Origin: JAJYSO01 sp964495935
Lineage (GTDB): Bacteria; Bacteroidota; Bacteroidia; Flavobacteriales; Flavobacteriaceae
DNA length: 24,247 bases
Assembly: GCA_964495935.1 (NCBI GenBank)
Contig: CAZBXQ010000049.1
Location: 1-24,247, forward strand
Direction of reading: 5' to 3'
This document shows positions 13,854 through 22,109 of the stretch, piece by piece; position 1 is the first letter of the stretch, and each line of letters starts with the position of its first letter. The position numbers and the translations under genes are program-made. A model generated the notes under the pieces. It saw nothing but the letters and a program-made list of their open reading frames with translations. It was not told where the DNA came from and did not search any database.

Positions 13854-14094
13854 TTTACCCTCTATCCTAATTAAGTTAAGCTTGATTTTTTCAAAGCAAA
13901 GGCTCCATTCTTCACACGAGGGCTGCTTCACGATTAATCATTTTTAATTTGTCCGTAATTACAGATTTTACAAATTCTACAAACATTATTGCTAAAGTGT
14001 AGAATAGAATATTACTGAGGTCAAATGCATAACTGATTACTGATTCAACTTCAACACATAGGCTCTTGAGTTTTTTTATAAATACTTTCACTAG

Positions 14095-14109
14095 TGTCCC
14101 ATTAAAATC
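14095..14109. repeat. IS terminal inverted repeat, left
   Basis: TGTCCCATTAAAATC is the exact reverse complement of the sequence at 15382-15396. It lies 8 bases outside the transposase stop codon (14118-14120). Confidence 0.9.
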
Positions 14110-14117
14110 AGGACGTT

Positions 14118-15281
14118 TTAAAAATTAAATAAATTTGGCCCATTAAGGTCCGTTCGTTCTTTGTCATATTGAAATTTAGTTTTGCTAAAGAGCTCTCTCA
14201 GGTCGGTTTTATCGGTCAGGGAGATACTTAATATCTGCAGCACTTCATAGGTGCTTCTGTCCAGTTTCATGTCGTGCTGAACGATGGCCACCAGACAGTA
14301 GGTGCAGATGGCGGCGTAGACCTGGATCCGGACGGCATTCTCGGTAGTACCCCAGAACTTTTTGATTTTAAGGTGCTGTTTCAGCCACTTGAAGAACAGT
14401 TCCACCTGCCATCGGTTCTTATAAAGTTCGGCCACTTGTAGAGCTGAAATGTGAGTAGCATTGGTCAGAAAGGCGAACTCTCTTTCTTGCTGTTCATCCC
14501 AGTATTTGACCAGTCGAAGTGTTCCGGGATAGTACTGTTTCGGATAAAAGCCGGTCAATCCGATCGTCAGGTCTGAAAGCACGTTTCTGGGCAATCTGCG
14601 TTTCCATTTGATGGTTTTGTACTGCAGGTTAGTCTTTGCCCTGATCACGAAACAAGCTCCTATTTGATGGATCTTATACAGCATCTTAAAGTTGTTGTAT
14701 GCCCGGTCAAATATGTAGTATGACCCTGATTCATAAGGAATTTCTTTCATAGCCTTTGAATCGTGAACGGACGCTTCGGTGATATGAAAAAATGCCGGTA
14801 TCTGTGTTTCCACATCATACAATGTGTGTACTTTGATACCACCCTTTCTCCTGCGGAACTTTGCCCACCAGAACACGGAAAGGCAAAGATCAATCGTGGT
14901 AGAATCGAAAGCATATACGTTGCCGCCCAGATCGAAGATGCTGGTGGCTCTGGTTTCTCTGGCCCGATTGACCAAGTAGTAGGCGTACTCCTCAAAGATG
15001 TGGTAGTCCCTATCCTGATTAGCTCTGGCCAAGGATGATCGGGAGACATTCTTGCCCATTCCCAGATGATAGCATTTGGACCGGTGGGCATCAAGTGCGA
15101 TCACCAGATCCCGCAGACTTTCACGATTGGACAGCTGGCCGAACATCAATGAAAGCAACTGGTTCCAGCAAGTGAAATGCTTCACATATTTGTCGCCTTG
15201 ATAGGTACGAACAATATAATTGAACTTATTCCTATCCAAAAAAGTAACAAGCTGCGAGAAAACGAATTTGTCTTTATGCAT
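14118..15281 (-). CDS. IS4-family transposase (DDE, DUF4372 N-terminus)
   Basis: The 387-residue transposase begins with a DUF4372-type domain (DKFVFSQLVTFLDRNKF, then WNQLLSLMFGQLSNRESLRD). It carries the DDE catalytic core: VYAFDSTTIDL (D126), YIFDRAYNN (D192) and the IS4 YREK signature YKNRWQVELFFKWLK (Y287, R290, E294, K301). The frame is uninterrupted and full length, so the enzyme is probably active in cut-and-paste transposition of the element. It is transcribed toward hemH. It interrupts no visible gene. Confidence 0.93.
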   Translation of the reverse strand: MHKDKFVFSQLVTFLDRNKFNYIVRTYQGDKYVKHFTCWNQLLSLMFGQLSNRESLRDLVIALDAHRSKCYHLGMGKNVSRSSLARANQDRDYHIFEEYAYYLVNRARETRATSIFDLGGNVYAFDSTTIDLCLSVFWWAKFRRRKGGIKVHTLYDVETQIPAFFHITEASVHDSKAMKEIPYESGSYYIFDRAYNNFKMLYKIHQIGACFVIRAKTNLQYKTIKWKRRLPRNVLSDLTIGLTGFYPKQYYPGTLRLVKYWDEQQEREFAFLTNATHISALQVAELYKNRWQVELFFKWLKQHLKIKKFWGTTENAVRIQVYAAICTYCLVAIVQHDMKLDRSTYEVLQILSISLTDKTDLRELFSKTKFQYDKERTDLNGPNLFNF

Positions 15282-15381
15282 TGCAAATCTATGTAGAGTT
15301 GCAAATGTTGGAATTGAAATCCGTTTAATCGAAAAACATCTGTAACTAACTATATTTCAAATATTTCAAAGAACAATTTTA

Positions 15382-15396
15382 GATTTTAATGGGACA
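15382..15396. repeat. IS terminal inverted repeat, right
   Basis: GATTTTAATGGGACA pairs perfectly with 14095-14109. The transposase ATG lies about 100 bases inside this end. The Crp/Fnr-like palindrome starts 22 bases outside it. Confidence 0.9.
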
Positions 15397-15418
15397 GCAA
15401 TGATAAATATTGATATAC

Positions 15419-15434
15419 CGTGATAAAAGTCACA
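15419..15434. promoter_or_regulatory. Crp/Fnr-like palindrome near the insertion sequence
   Basis: CGTGATAAAAGTCACA contains GTGA-N6-TCAC, the same core as the two sites at the right end of the window. Its centre is 15426.5. No TAnnTTTG lies at the 36.5-base distance used by those two promoters on either strand, and the insertion sequence begins 30 bases away, so its promoter may have been lost. The nearest plus-strand gene starts 255 bases downstream. Confidence 0.4.
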
Positions 15435-15681
15435 AATAAATATACCTCATTTTTTCAACGATTATAACGTATTGTGCAAAGAAGGGGGTAATTGACTTTG
15501 GCGAACCTTTTTATTTCTTGAAAATATAAATTATCTTCAAGTAGAACATGGGCTTATATTATTAACGAATAGATTAAAAATGTTAAGTATTTTTTAATTG
15601 TAATCTTTATTACAAGCTAATTGAAGTAAAAGTTACAGATTTGCGGTAATTCATTTTTGAACACCCATTCTTTAATTTTAA

Positions 15682-16077
15682 ATGATGCAACGGCTACTTT
15701 ATATATTTTTCTCGCTGTGGATGGTTTTTGCCAATTCCTGTGCTCTGAAAGATATAGCTGTACAACAATTGAATGGAGAGGCCACCTTTCAGCAAGTACA
15801 TCATTCTTTGGGTCATCCTATTTCAACGATCCAAAATTCTACAGAACAATGTACGGTGTGTGTAGAGACTGATACGGATCAATTTGTAACAACCGCTGAA
15901 GCTTCTATTAAATTATTACCAGACTTACCAAATTTAAATTTCTTATTTGCTTTTTTTCTACCTTTTTGGATAGGAAAACCTATAAAGCAAAATTTTGAGA
16001 ATGATGCGTTTTCTATTGCCCATTCCTCTAAACTTCCCTTGTATCTTCAGTTTAGTAAAATTCAACTTTACGCCTAA
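15682..16077 (+). CDS. Small secreted/membrane protein of unknown function with CxxC
   Basis: The 131 residues start with a signal-like segment (MMQRLLYIFFSLWMVFANSC, C20). A polar part follows with HHSLGHPIS and STEQCTVCVET (a CxxC), then a hydrophobic stretch LNFLFAFFLPFWIG (about 85-98), and a C-terminus ending LPLYLQFSKIQLYA. I recognise no family. A small protein with signal peptide, His and CxxC residues and one membrane segment placed before an RND efflux system fits a metal-sensing or chaperone accessory, but this is inference. It is 254 bases upstream of the TolC-type gene and may be a separate transcript. Either of two adjacent ATG codons (15682, 15685) may start it. Confidence 0.65.
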   Translation: MMQRLLYIFFSLWMVFANSCALKDIAVQQLNGEATFQQVHHSLGHPISTIQNSTEQCTVCVETDTDQFVTTAEASIKLLPDLPNLNFLFAFFLPFWIGKPIKQNFENDAFSIAHSSKLPLYLQFSKIQLYA

Positions 16078-16180
16078 TCAATAGCTCTTGAGTTGTGGGA
16101 AAGTGATTTGTAATCTCAGTAGTACCCAATCGACAGCTTGAATCCGATTATTTGGGATTTTTAAGCTTATGCTATCTTCA

Positions 16181-16203
16181 GGTAATACGACTCTCGTATA
16201 ACC
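16181..16203. promoter_or_regulatory. Long palindrome upstream of the efflux operon
   Basis: Arms GGTAATACGA (16181-16190) and TCGTATAACC (16194-16203) around CTC match at 9 of 10 positions. A shorter inverted repeat GAGTT/AACTC follows at 16204-16219. The size and place, about 130 bases before the TolC-type start, fit an operator of a TetR-like or similar dimeric repressor, though a hairpin in the leader RNA is also possible. No repressor gene is adjacent. Confidence 0.45.
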
Positions 16204-16330
16204 GAGTTTCTCATAACTCAACTTTTCTTATCGATCAATGGAACACGGTCTTACTCTCAAAGAAGGAGATATAAGGCACTACCATTGATTACTCTACACT
16301 CAAAAGTTGAATTTTTATTCTTACAACACT

Positions 16331-17674
16331 ATGAAAAAATATATAGGGACTTATGTGTTCCTCTTGGGTGGGATCTTAGCGGGTTTTGCTCAGGAAAATA
16401 CTACTCCTAAATTATCGGTACTTTATAGCGAAGCAGCGGTTTATCCAGGATTAAAAGCTCGTGATGCCGAGGTTAATTCCGCCTATTTAGAACACAAAAT
16501 AACGAAAAGAGAGATTTGGCCTTCTTTGGACTTTCAGGCCCAAAATACGTACGGAACCTATAAGGGCTTAGCCGGAGCGGTTTTTCCCCTGGCGGGGAAT
16601 TATAATGTCAGCGGGCTTGAGAGCTCGGGAACGGCGGTAAATGCTTTACTCTCGACGACCCTTCAATGGGATATTATCCAGTTCGGAGAATACCGTGATC
16701 AGGTTAAGATAGCCGAAATTGGAAAAGATCAATCCGAGGTTTCCTATGAATTGGAGGACCTAAAGCTCAAAAAGAGAATCACACAATCCTATGTCAATTG
16801 GATGTATGCTAAGATGATGCTGGAGTGGGCACAACACGAGGCCGAACGTCATATGGGATTATTTAAAATAGCAAAGGCTCAAGCCGATGCCGGACAGAGT
16901 TCTGCGGCGGATTCACTATTGGTAAAATCCCAATATAAGCAAGCTTTAGCCGATGAGAAAAAGTGGTTGGCTCAAACCCAAAAGACAGAAAATAAAATAC
17001 GCGAGTTTACCGGAGTCTCCTTTCAAAACTACAAAGTCTCGGAATATTTTTTGGAGACATCGCCTCAAGTACCCCTTTCTGAAGATATCGAAAAACATCC
17101 ATTATTAGAGGCAAAGGATAATGAAAAGCTGCAATTAGAATGGGAGAAAAAACGAATCAATCATCGGGTCCTGCCCGATATTTCCCTCTTGGCTTCTGGA
17201 ATGTTCCGAGGTGCAGGATATAGCGGTGAGGATCAGTGGGGAGATCCATATCGCCTGCCCGTAAGCAATTATCTGGTAGGATTGGGATTGACTTGGAAGT
17301 TGGATGGTTTTTATGATAAAGGCTTAAAAAACAGGAAAAATATGCAGGAACAATTCAGGGTGGAACAAGAAAAAGAAGTTTTACATCGATCGCTTAACGA
17401 ACAGGAAAATTCACTCACTTATCAACTCTCCCAAGCCGAAGAGGAAATTGATGACACAAAGGAAAGTTATAAGGCAGCTCGCAGATCATATGATCTTTTT
17501 AAAGTGCGTTATGAAAGTGGATTGATTGACTTACCCACTCTTTATCAAATTGAACAGAGCCTGCAATTTGCGGAGCGTAGCTTATTAAAAGCGTATCACC
17601 AATACTGGTTGTATTGGAAGGATTATGCCTATGTCAAAAATGATTATTCCGTATTGATAGAGGCTTTTAACTAA
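16331..17674 (+). CDS. TolC-family outer membrane efflux protein
   Basis: From the ATG at 16331 (MKKYIGTYVFLLGG) the protein has 447 residues with a signal peptide cut near FAQ-EN. It shows the OEP layout of two repeated long-helix segments: SYELEDLKLKKRITQSYVNW with the following AKMMLEWAQHEAERH, and RSLNEQENSLTYQLSQAEEE with SYKAARRSYDLFKVRYESGL. Between them are barrel strands such as LSTTLQWDIIQFGEYRD and YLVGLGLTWKLDGFYDKG. It forms the trimeric outer membrane duct of the RND pump. The permease gene starts 18 bases after its stop. The frame opens at 16307, but MNFYSYNT gives no signal peptide, so 16331 is preferred. Confidence 0.92.
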   Translation: MKKYIGTYVFLLGGILAGFAQENTTPKLSVLYSEAAVYPGLKARDAEVNSAYLEHKITKREIWPSLDFQAQNTYGTYKGLAGAVFPLAGNYNVSGLESSGTAVNALLSTTLQWDIIQFGEYRDQVKIAEIGKDQSEVSYELEDLKLKKRITQSYVNWMYAKMMLEWAQHEAERHMGLFKIAKAQADAGQSSAADSLLVKSQYKQALADEKKWLAQTQKTENKIREFTGVSFQNYKVSEYFLETSPQVPLSEDIEKHPLLEAKDNEKLQLEWEKKRINHRVLPDISLLASGMFRGAGYSGEDQWGDPYRLPVSNYLVGLGLTWKLDGFYDKGLKNRKNMQEQFRVEQEKEVLHRSLNEQENSLTYQLSQAEEEIDDTKESYKAARRSYDLFKVRYESGLIDLPTLYQIEQSLQFAERSLLKAYHQYWLYWKDYAYVKNDYSVLIEAFN

Positions 17675-17692
17675 TTCTAAAATAATAAATCT

Positions 17693-20600
17693 ATGCTCAA
17701 ACTTATTCGATTTGCTTTACGCAAACCCATTTCAACAATAGTCGTCGTACTAGCGATTATCTATTTCTCGATTTTATCCATCAACAAAATCAAGGTAGAT
17801 GTTTTTCCTCAGGTCGAAGCTCCGGCCATTTATATTGCCATGCCTTACGGTGGACTTTCGGCTTCCTATATGGATGGATTTATGGCCGATGGTTTTCAGA
17901 AGGTTCTGGTCTTTGTCAGCGGAGTGGAAAACCTGGAATTCAAAAGCGTGCAGGGATTAACCTTAATGAAACTTAGCTTTACGCCAGGGACTGATATGGC
18001 GCAGGCACAGGCCGATGTGGCCACACAGGTCTCCCGTGCAATGGCCTTCATGCCGCCCGGGGCTTTGCCACCTCAGGTAGTTCGTTTTGATGCCGATGCG
18101 CAGCCTGTAGGCCAACTTGTTTTTGAAAGCCCTGACCGTTCTATCGGGGAAATCCAAAATATGGTAACCTCCATTATTCGTCCTTCTTTTGTGAATATAG
18201 ATGGGATTAGCGCTCCCGGACCATTCGGTGGCAATATTCGCTCTATGGTCATTGATTTAGATGCCAAGGAAATGCGAGCAAGGGGGCTTACCGCTGATGA
18301 TATTCTGGAAGCCATGGGGAAGAATAATTTCCCTTCTCCGGCCGGAAACGTAATTATTGGAGAAACTAACTTTATGGCGCCGGTGAATACACTGCAGTTG
18401 GATAGTGAAGATTTTATGAATACGCCCATCACAACTGGAACCGGGTACAATACCTTTATTCGCGATGTAGCGACAGTACAAGACGCTGCTGATAAAACGA
18501 CCGGATATGCCTTGGCCAACGGAAAACGAACAGTATATCTTCCAGTGATAAAGAAGTCTTCCGCTTCAACGCTTTCTGCCATTAATAATTTGAAAAAAGC
18601 TTTACCGGATTTGCAAGAGCGATTGCCGGAGGACGTATCGATGAAATTTGTCTTCGATCAATCGGATTATATCATCAATGCTTTAACTAATTTGCTGACA
18701 GAAGGTGCTTTAGGGGCAATTTTAACTGGCCTGATGGTCCTCTTGTTTTTAGGTGATAAACGGGGCGCACTCATTGTCATTATGACCATTCCAATTTCAC
18801 TACTGACAGCCGTTATCGCCTTATTCTTAATGGGGCAGACCATTAATATTATGACCTTGAGTGGGCTGGCTTTGGCGATTGGAATTTTGGTCGATGAAGC
18901 AACCGTTACCATTGAGAATATCCATCAACATTTTGAAAAGGATAAAAGCAAGCAACGAGCCATTTTGGATGCGCTGTTTGAGATATCGGTTCCAAAACTC
19001 CTAATCTTACTGTCTATTTTAGCGGTACTCACGCCGTCCCTGATGATGGTGGGAATCCCCAAGGATATGTTTATGCCGTTATCGATTGCGGTTGGGGCAG
19101 CAATGATTGCCTCATTTCTGGCCTCCCAAACCTTTGTTCCGGTTATGGCCAACTATCTGATGAAACACGATAAAAAAGATGAAGGGGAACCAAAAGAAAC
19201 CAGGTTTGATCGATTTAAGGCTCGATATCTCGGTTTTATCAGTCGGAATGAGCGCAAGGGAAATTGGATTTTTATCGTTTATATTTTTGTTGTAGCACTG
19301 CTGGCGGGGGTTTTATTTAAAGGAATTGGTACTGATATTTTACCACCCAGTGATTCCCGGGATATTCAAGTCCGTATCAAAGCTGAGGATGGAACTGATT
19401 TGGATAAAACAGAAGAGTACATTCTGGCAGTAGAGGATTATATCAAAGATAAGATTGCTCCCAATAAGCTGGAAGTGACCTCTGCTTTTGTTGGTTTTCA
19501 TTCACCTAACACACCCATCAACGGAATCTTCCTATTTACCAGCGGATCTCATGAAGGGGTGTTGCAATTCACTTTGCCTAAAGACCTAAAAGAATCAGTC
19601 GGTCGTTTTAAATCGGACCTACGAGAGGATTTAAATACGGAATTCCCGGATTTGGAATTTGTTTTTGAGCCGATGGAATTAGTCGAGAAGATTATGGGAC
19701 AAGGTCACGACACCCCGATAAATATTGAAGTTTTAGGAAAAGACTTGAAAGAGGTAAAAACCTATGCCGATAAAATCAAACAGAATTTATTGAAGGCGGA
19801 TTACCTAACGGATGTCCGAATTAATGAGCCGGTCGATTACCCCAGTCTTTCCATTCATATTGATCGGGAACGGGTTGCTCAATTGGGACTGAGTTTAACC
19901 GATGTCAGTTCGGTGCTAACAACGGCTACTTCCTCATCTCGGTTCGTCAATAAGAATTTATGGGTAGATCCGAATTCGGGATTGGTTTTTCAGGTGCAAG
20001 TCCAGTTTCCCGAATATGCGGTGAATTCATTAAACGATTTAAGAAATCTCCCGCTAACCTCAGGAGATAAAGCCCCGATTCTGGAAGATGTAGCCACGCT
20101 GGAACAAACCACTGAACCCGGGCAGGTCAACCGAAAAGGTCCGAATCATTTTATGACCGTAAGTGCTAATTTAAATCATTCCGATTTGGGGTCTGCTTAT
20201 CAAAAAGTACAGAGCACCTTAGATCAGATGGAGAAACCGCCCCGGGGGTATAACGTTAGAATGATTGGGGAGAGTCAGCTTTTAGACGAGACTTTATCGG
20301 GACTGGAGGCTGGTTTAGTAGTTGCTATTGTGGTGATATATCTCCTAATGACGGCCTATTACCAGTCTTTTCGAACCTCCTTGGTCATTATTTCAGTGAT
20401 TCCGGCTGTAGTAGCAGGAAGTTTGTTGAGTTTGACGCTTTTGGGGAGTACCTTAAATCTGCAATCCTATATGGGGATGATCATGGCCGTAGGCGTTTCT
20501 GTCTCCAATTCGGTGTTGATTATTGATCAAGCCGAAATTGCCCGGCGAAAATTGTTTAAAACCTCGTCTTCCTCTGCTTTATTGGCAGTCAAGGCTCGGT

Positions 20601-20857
20601 TTCGACCTATTTTAATGACCACTTTAGCGATGACTGCCGGAATGATTCCGATGGCACTGGGATTAGGAGAAGGAGGGGCACAGGTAGCTCCTTTGGGGCA
20701 AGCTGTTATTGGCGGATTGCTATTTTCCTCTTTGGCGGCACTGTTAATCCTGCCCTTTACCTATATGATGACTTTTAGGAAGAGTAAACCTCATAACGTG
20801 TCTTTAGATCCGGATGACGAGGAAAGTCCTTTTTATGAAAAGCCGTTATTGGATTAG
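17693..20857 (+). CDS. RND efflux permease (AcrB-like), variant proton-relay residues
   Basis: This 1054-residue inner membrane pump starts with helix 1 (RKPISTIVVVLAIIYFSILS). Two large periplasmic regions follow (about 33-330 and 555-860), with helices 2-6 around GALGAILTGLMVLLFLGDKRG and helices 8-12 after about 865. Helix 4 carries GILVDEATVTIEN (D401, E402), where AcrB has two Asp. Helix 10 carries GVSVSNSVLIID, with S938 where AcrB has Lys 940. It should export drugs, lipids or metals by proton exchange; the substrate cannot be read. It lacks the usual metal-RND helix 4 pattern DGAVVMVEN. It belongs with the TolC-type gene 18 bases before it and the adaptor 95 bases after it. Confidence 0.92.
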   Translation: MLKLIRFALRKPISTIVVVLAIIYFSILSINKIKVDVFPQVEAPAIYIAMPYGGLSASYMDGFMADGFQKVLVFVSGVENLEFKSVQGLTLMKLSFTPGTDMAQAQADVATQVSRAMAFMPPGALPPQVVRFDADAQPVGQLVFESPDRSIGEIQNMVTSIIRPSFVNIDGISAPGPFGGNIRSMVIDLDAKEMRARGLTADDILEAMGKNNFPSPAGNVIIGETNFMAPVNTLQLDSEDFMNTPITTGTGYNTFIRDVATVQDAADKTTGYALANGKRTVYLPVIKKSSASTLSAINNLKKALPDLQERLPEDVSMKFVFDQSDYIINALTNLLTEGALGAILTGLMVLLFLGDKRGALIVIMTIPISLLTAVIALFLMGQTINIMTLSGLALAIGILVDEATVTIENIHQHFEKDKSKQRAILDALFEISVPKLLILLSILAVLTPSLMMVGIPKDMFMPLSIAVGAAMIASFLASQTFVPVMANYLMKHDKKDEGEPKETRFDRFKARYLGFISRNERKGNWIFIVYIFVVALLAGVLFKGIGTDILPPSDSRDIQVRIKAEDGTDLDKTEEYILAVEDYIKDKIAPNKLEVTSAFVGFHSPNTPINGIFLFTSGSHEGVLQFTLPKDLKESVGRFKSDLREDLNTEFPDLEFVFEPMELVEKIMGQGHDTPINIEVLGKDLKEVKTYADKIKQNLLKADYLTDVRINEPVDYPSLSIHIDRERVAQLGLSLTDVSSVLTTATSSSRFVNKNLWVDPNSGLVFQVQVQFPEYAVNSLNDLRNLPLTSGDKAPILEDVATLEQTTEPGQVNRKGPNHFMTVSANLNHSDLGSAYQKVQSTLDQMEKPPRGYNVRMIGESQLLDETLSGLEAGLVVAIVVIYLLMTAYYQSFRTSLVIISVIPAVVAGSLLSLTLLGSTLNLQSYMGMIMAVGVSVSNSVLIIDQAEIARRKLFKTSSSSALLAVKARFRPILMTTLAMTAGMIPMALGLGEGGAQVAPLGQAVIGGLLFSSLAALLILPFTYMMTFRKSKPHNVSLDPDDEESPFYEKPLLD

Positions 20858-20882
20858 AGAAAACAGTCAGACTCAATCAGAT

Positions 20883-20907
20883 CTGACAGGTTTCTAAAAC
20901 CTGTCAG
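20883..20907. repeat. Perfect intercistronic hairpin
   Basis: CTGACAGGTTT (20883-20893) and AAACCTGTCAG (20897-20907) are perfect inverted repeats with a CTA loop. No T-run follows directly, so it is not a standard terminator. It sits between permease and adaptor genes and could protect the upstream RNA or lower adaptor expression. I recall CTGACAGG/CCTGTCAG hairpins as dispersed repeats in Bacteroidota genomes, but cannot verify it here. Confidence 0.7.
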
Positions 20908-20952
20908 GCCTATAAACCAAAATTTATCACATCAAATTAAGAAATAAAAAAA

Positions 20953-22041
20953 ATGAAACCTATAGTCAACATATTTAAAATAAGCCTGTTAAGTCTATTA
21001 TTCATCGCTTGTGGAAAGGAGGAGAAGCAACAGGAAACCGCACCCGACAAGCCCAGTTTTACAGTTGTTAATCTAAAAGCTGATACCTTAAACTATGATT
21101 TAAGTCTCCCCGGGGAATTGAAGTCCTATGACCAAGTTACCTTACATGCGAAAGTGGAAGGATTTATTCGGGAGATTCGTGTAGATCGCGGTGATGAAGT
21201 CCAAAAAGGGCAAGTTTTAGCCGTGATTGATGCGCCGGAAATAGAGCAACAATATTTGGCCGCTAAAAGTAGAGAACGCGAGATTTTAGAGCGATTGAAT
21301 TTCAGTAAACAAAACTATCAATCTCTGAAAAATGCCTCCAAAACGGAAGGAGCGGTTTCGAGGATTGAATTGGAGCAAGCTAAAACGAGGTTTGTAGGTG
21401 ACAGTGCCGCCTTAAATGCTGCCAAAGCCGAGGTCTCTGCTGCCCGGCAATTGAGTGAATATCGAACGATTTCTGCGCCTTTTAAAGGTGTGGTGACACA
21501 ACGCATGGTATCGCCCGGAGCTCTGGTAGGTCCGGGAAGAAATGAGTCCCTATTTCACATTTCTCGCGAAGATCAATTGCGGTTGGAAGTAGCCATTCCC
21601 GGAAAACACGGGGGTTCGTTGCCCCTGGGGTCTGAAGCTTCTTTTCGCGTCAATGATCATCCCGGTGAGCGTTTTCCAATTACCTTGTCTAGGAGTAGTA
21701 AAGTGCTCAATCCAGAATTACGTTCTCTGATTGTGGAATATGATGTGGAGAATTCCAATTTAAAATTGAATGCCGGATCGTATGTGGAAGTAGATATGAA
21801 TTTACATCGATCTTACCCTACTTTTAGTGTTCCTCAAAGTAGTGTAATCAGAACCCGGAAGGAGCGTTTTGTTGCACGGGTAGCAGAAGGAGTCGTTCAA
21901 TTGGTTCCGATAACCACGGGTGTCATTACACATCAACGTATTGAAATTTTTGGAGATATACAGGAAGGGGACCAAATTATTAAAAAAGCTAATTCTGCCA
22001 TTCGTGATGGCGTTGAAGTGGAAATTGTAAAGGAGGGGTGA
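20953..22041 (+). CDS. RND periplasmic adaptor (membrane fusion) lipoprotein
   Basis: The 362-residue lipoprotein (lipobox LLFIAC, C20) has the adaptor order: barrel-sandwich half with DLSLPGELKSYDQVTLHAKV and GFIREIRVDRGDEVQKGQVL, a helical hairpin about 100-165 (EIEQQYLAAKSREREILERL ... KAEVSAARQL), the second lipoyl half (YRTISAPFKGVVTQRMVSPG), then beta-barrel and membrane-proximal domains ending in GDQIIKKANSAIRDGVEVEI. It bridges the permease and the TolC-type duct. The gene order outer membrane protein-permease-adaptor is unusual, since most such operons place the adaptor first. A hairpin in the 95-base gap before it may set its level. Confidence 0.92.
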   Translation: MKPIVNIFKISLLSLLFIACGKEEKQQETAPDKPSFTVVNLKADTLNYDLSLPGELKSYDQVTLHAKVEGFIREIRVDRGDEVQKGQVLAVIDAPEIEQQYLAAKSREREILERLNFSKQNYQSLKNASKTEGAVSRIELEQAKTRFVGDSAALNAAKAEVSAARQLSEYRTISAPFKGVVTQRMVSPGALVGPGRNESLFHISREDQLRLEVAIPGKHGGSLPLGSEASFRVNDHPGERFPITLSRSSKVLNPELRSLIVEYDVENSNLKLNAGSYVEVDMNLHRSYPTFSVPQSSVIRTRKERFVARVAEGVVQLVPITTGVITHQRIEIFGDIQEGDQIIKKANSAIRDGVEVEIVKEG

Positions 22042-22052
22042 AATTCGGAAAA

Positions 22053-22090
22053 AATAAACCTCCAGGATTCTGAGATCTTGGAGGTTTATT
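22053..22090. terminator. Bidirectional terminator between adaptor and DsrE gene
   Basis: AATAAACCTCCA (22053-22064) and TGGAGGTTTATT (22079-22090) pair perfectly over 12 bases with further GAT/ATC pairing inside. It starts 11 bases past the adaptor stop and 19 bases beyond the DsrE stop on the other strand, so it serves both convergent transcripts. Confidence 0.85.
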
Positions 22091-22109
22091 ATAAAACTTC
22101 CTGATGTCA

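Larger units (their letters stand above)
13670..14094. other. Gene-free gap after hemH
   Basis: No credible protein gene is seen. The first half holds a minus-strand terminator (13751-13792), two further small hairpins (GTCGGCTA 13786-13793 with TAGCTGAC 13803-13810; CTGA/TCAG near 13807-13820) and a tRNA T-arm-like fragment (13829-13853). The second half, up to the insertion sequence, is AT-rich without structure that I can identify. Confidence 0.5.
14095..15396 (-). mobile_element. IS4-type insertion sequence, complete (about 1.3 kb)
   Basis: The element is bounded by perfect 15-bp terminal inverted repeats and holds one intact transposase gene occupying most of its length. The ends do not show an identical flanking duplication (left ...TTTCACTAG, right GCAATGATA...), so the target duplication has been lost, or the element arose by recombination. 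The transposase DNA is visibly richer in G and C than its AT-rich surroundings, which suggests recent arrival. Confidence 0.88.

Noticed and set aside
13829..13925. Complete tRNA gene on the minus strand
   Set aside because: Only the T-arm and 3' acceptor-like strand are found; no matching 5' acceptor, D-arm or anticodon arm could be folded.
14747..15094. Second overlapping frame within the transposase gene as a frameshifted product
   Set aside because: The main frame encodes an intact DDE transposase from start to stop, so no programmed frameshift is needed; the second frame lacks transposase motifs.
16183..16273. TAATACGACTC and AAGAAGGAGATATA, resembling a T7 promoter and T7 gene 10 ribosome binding site in the same order
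   Set aside because: Only 11 and 14 bases match, the rest of the phage promoter and any lac operator are absent, and no ATG follows the purine run at the right distance. The first match is also explained as half of a native palindrome. Vector contamination is unlikely, though a read-level check would settle it.
18073..18582. 169-residue minus-strand open frame inside the RND permease gene
   Set aside because: It is antisense to a strongly conserved permease region, has no recognisable motif and no promoter or ribosome site; other opposite-strand frames in this gene were rejected for the same reason.
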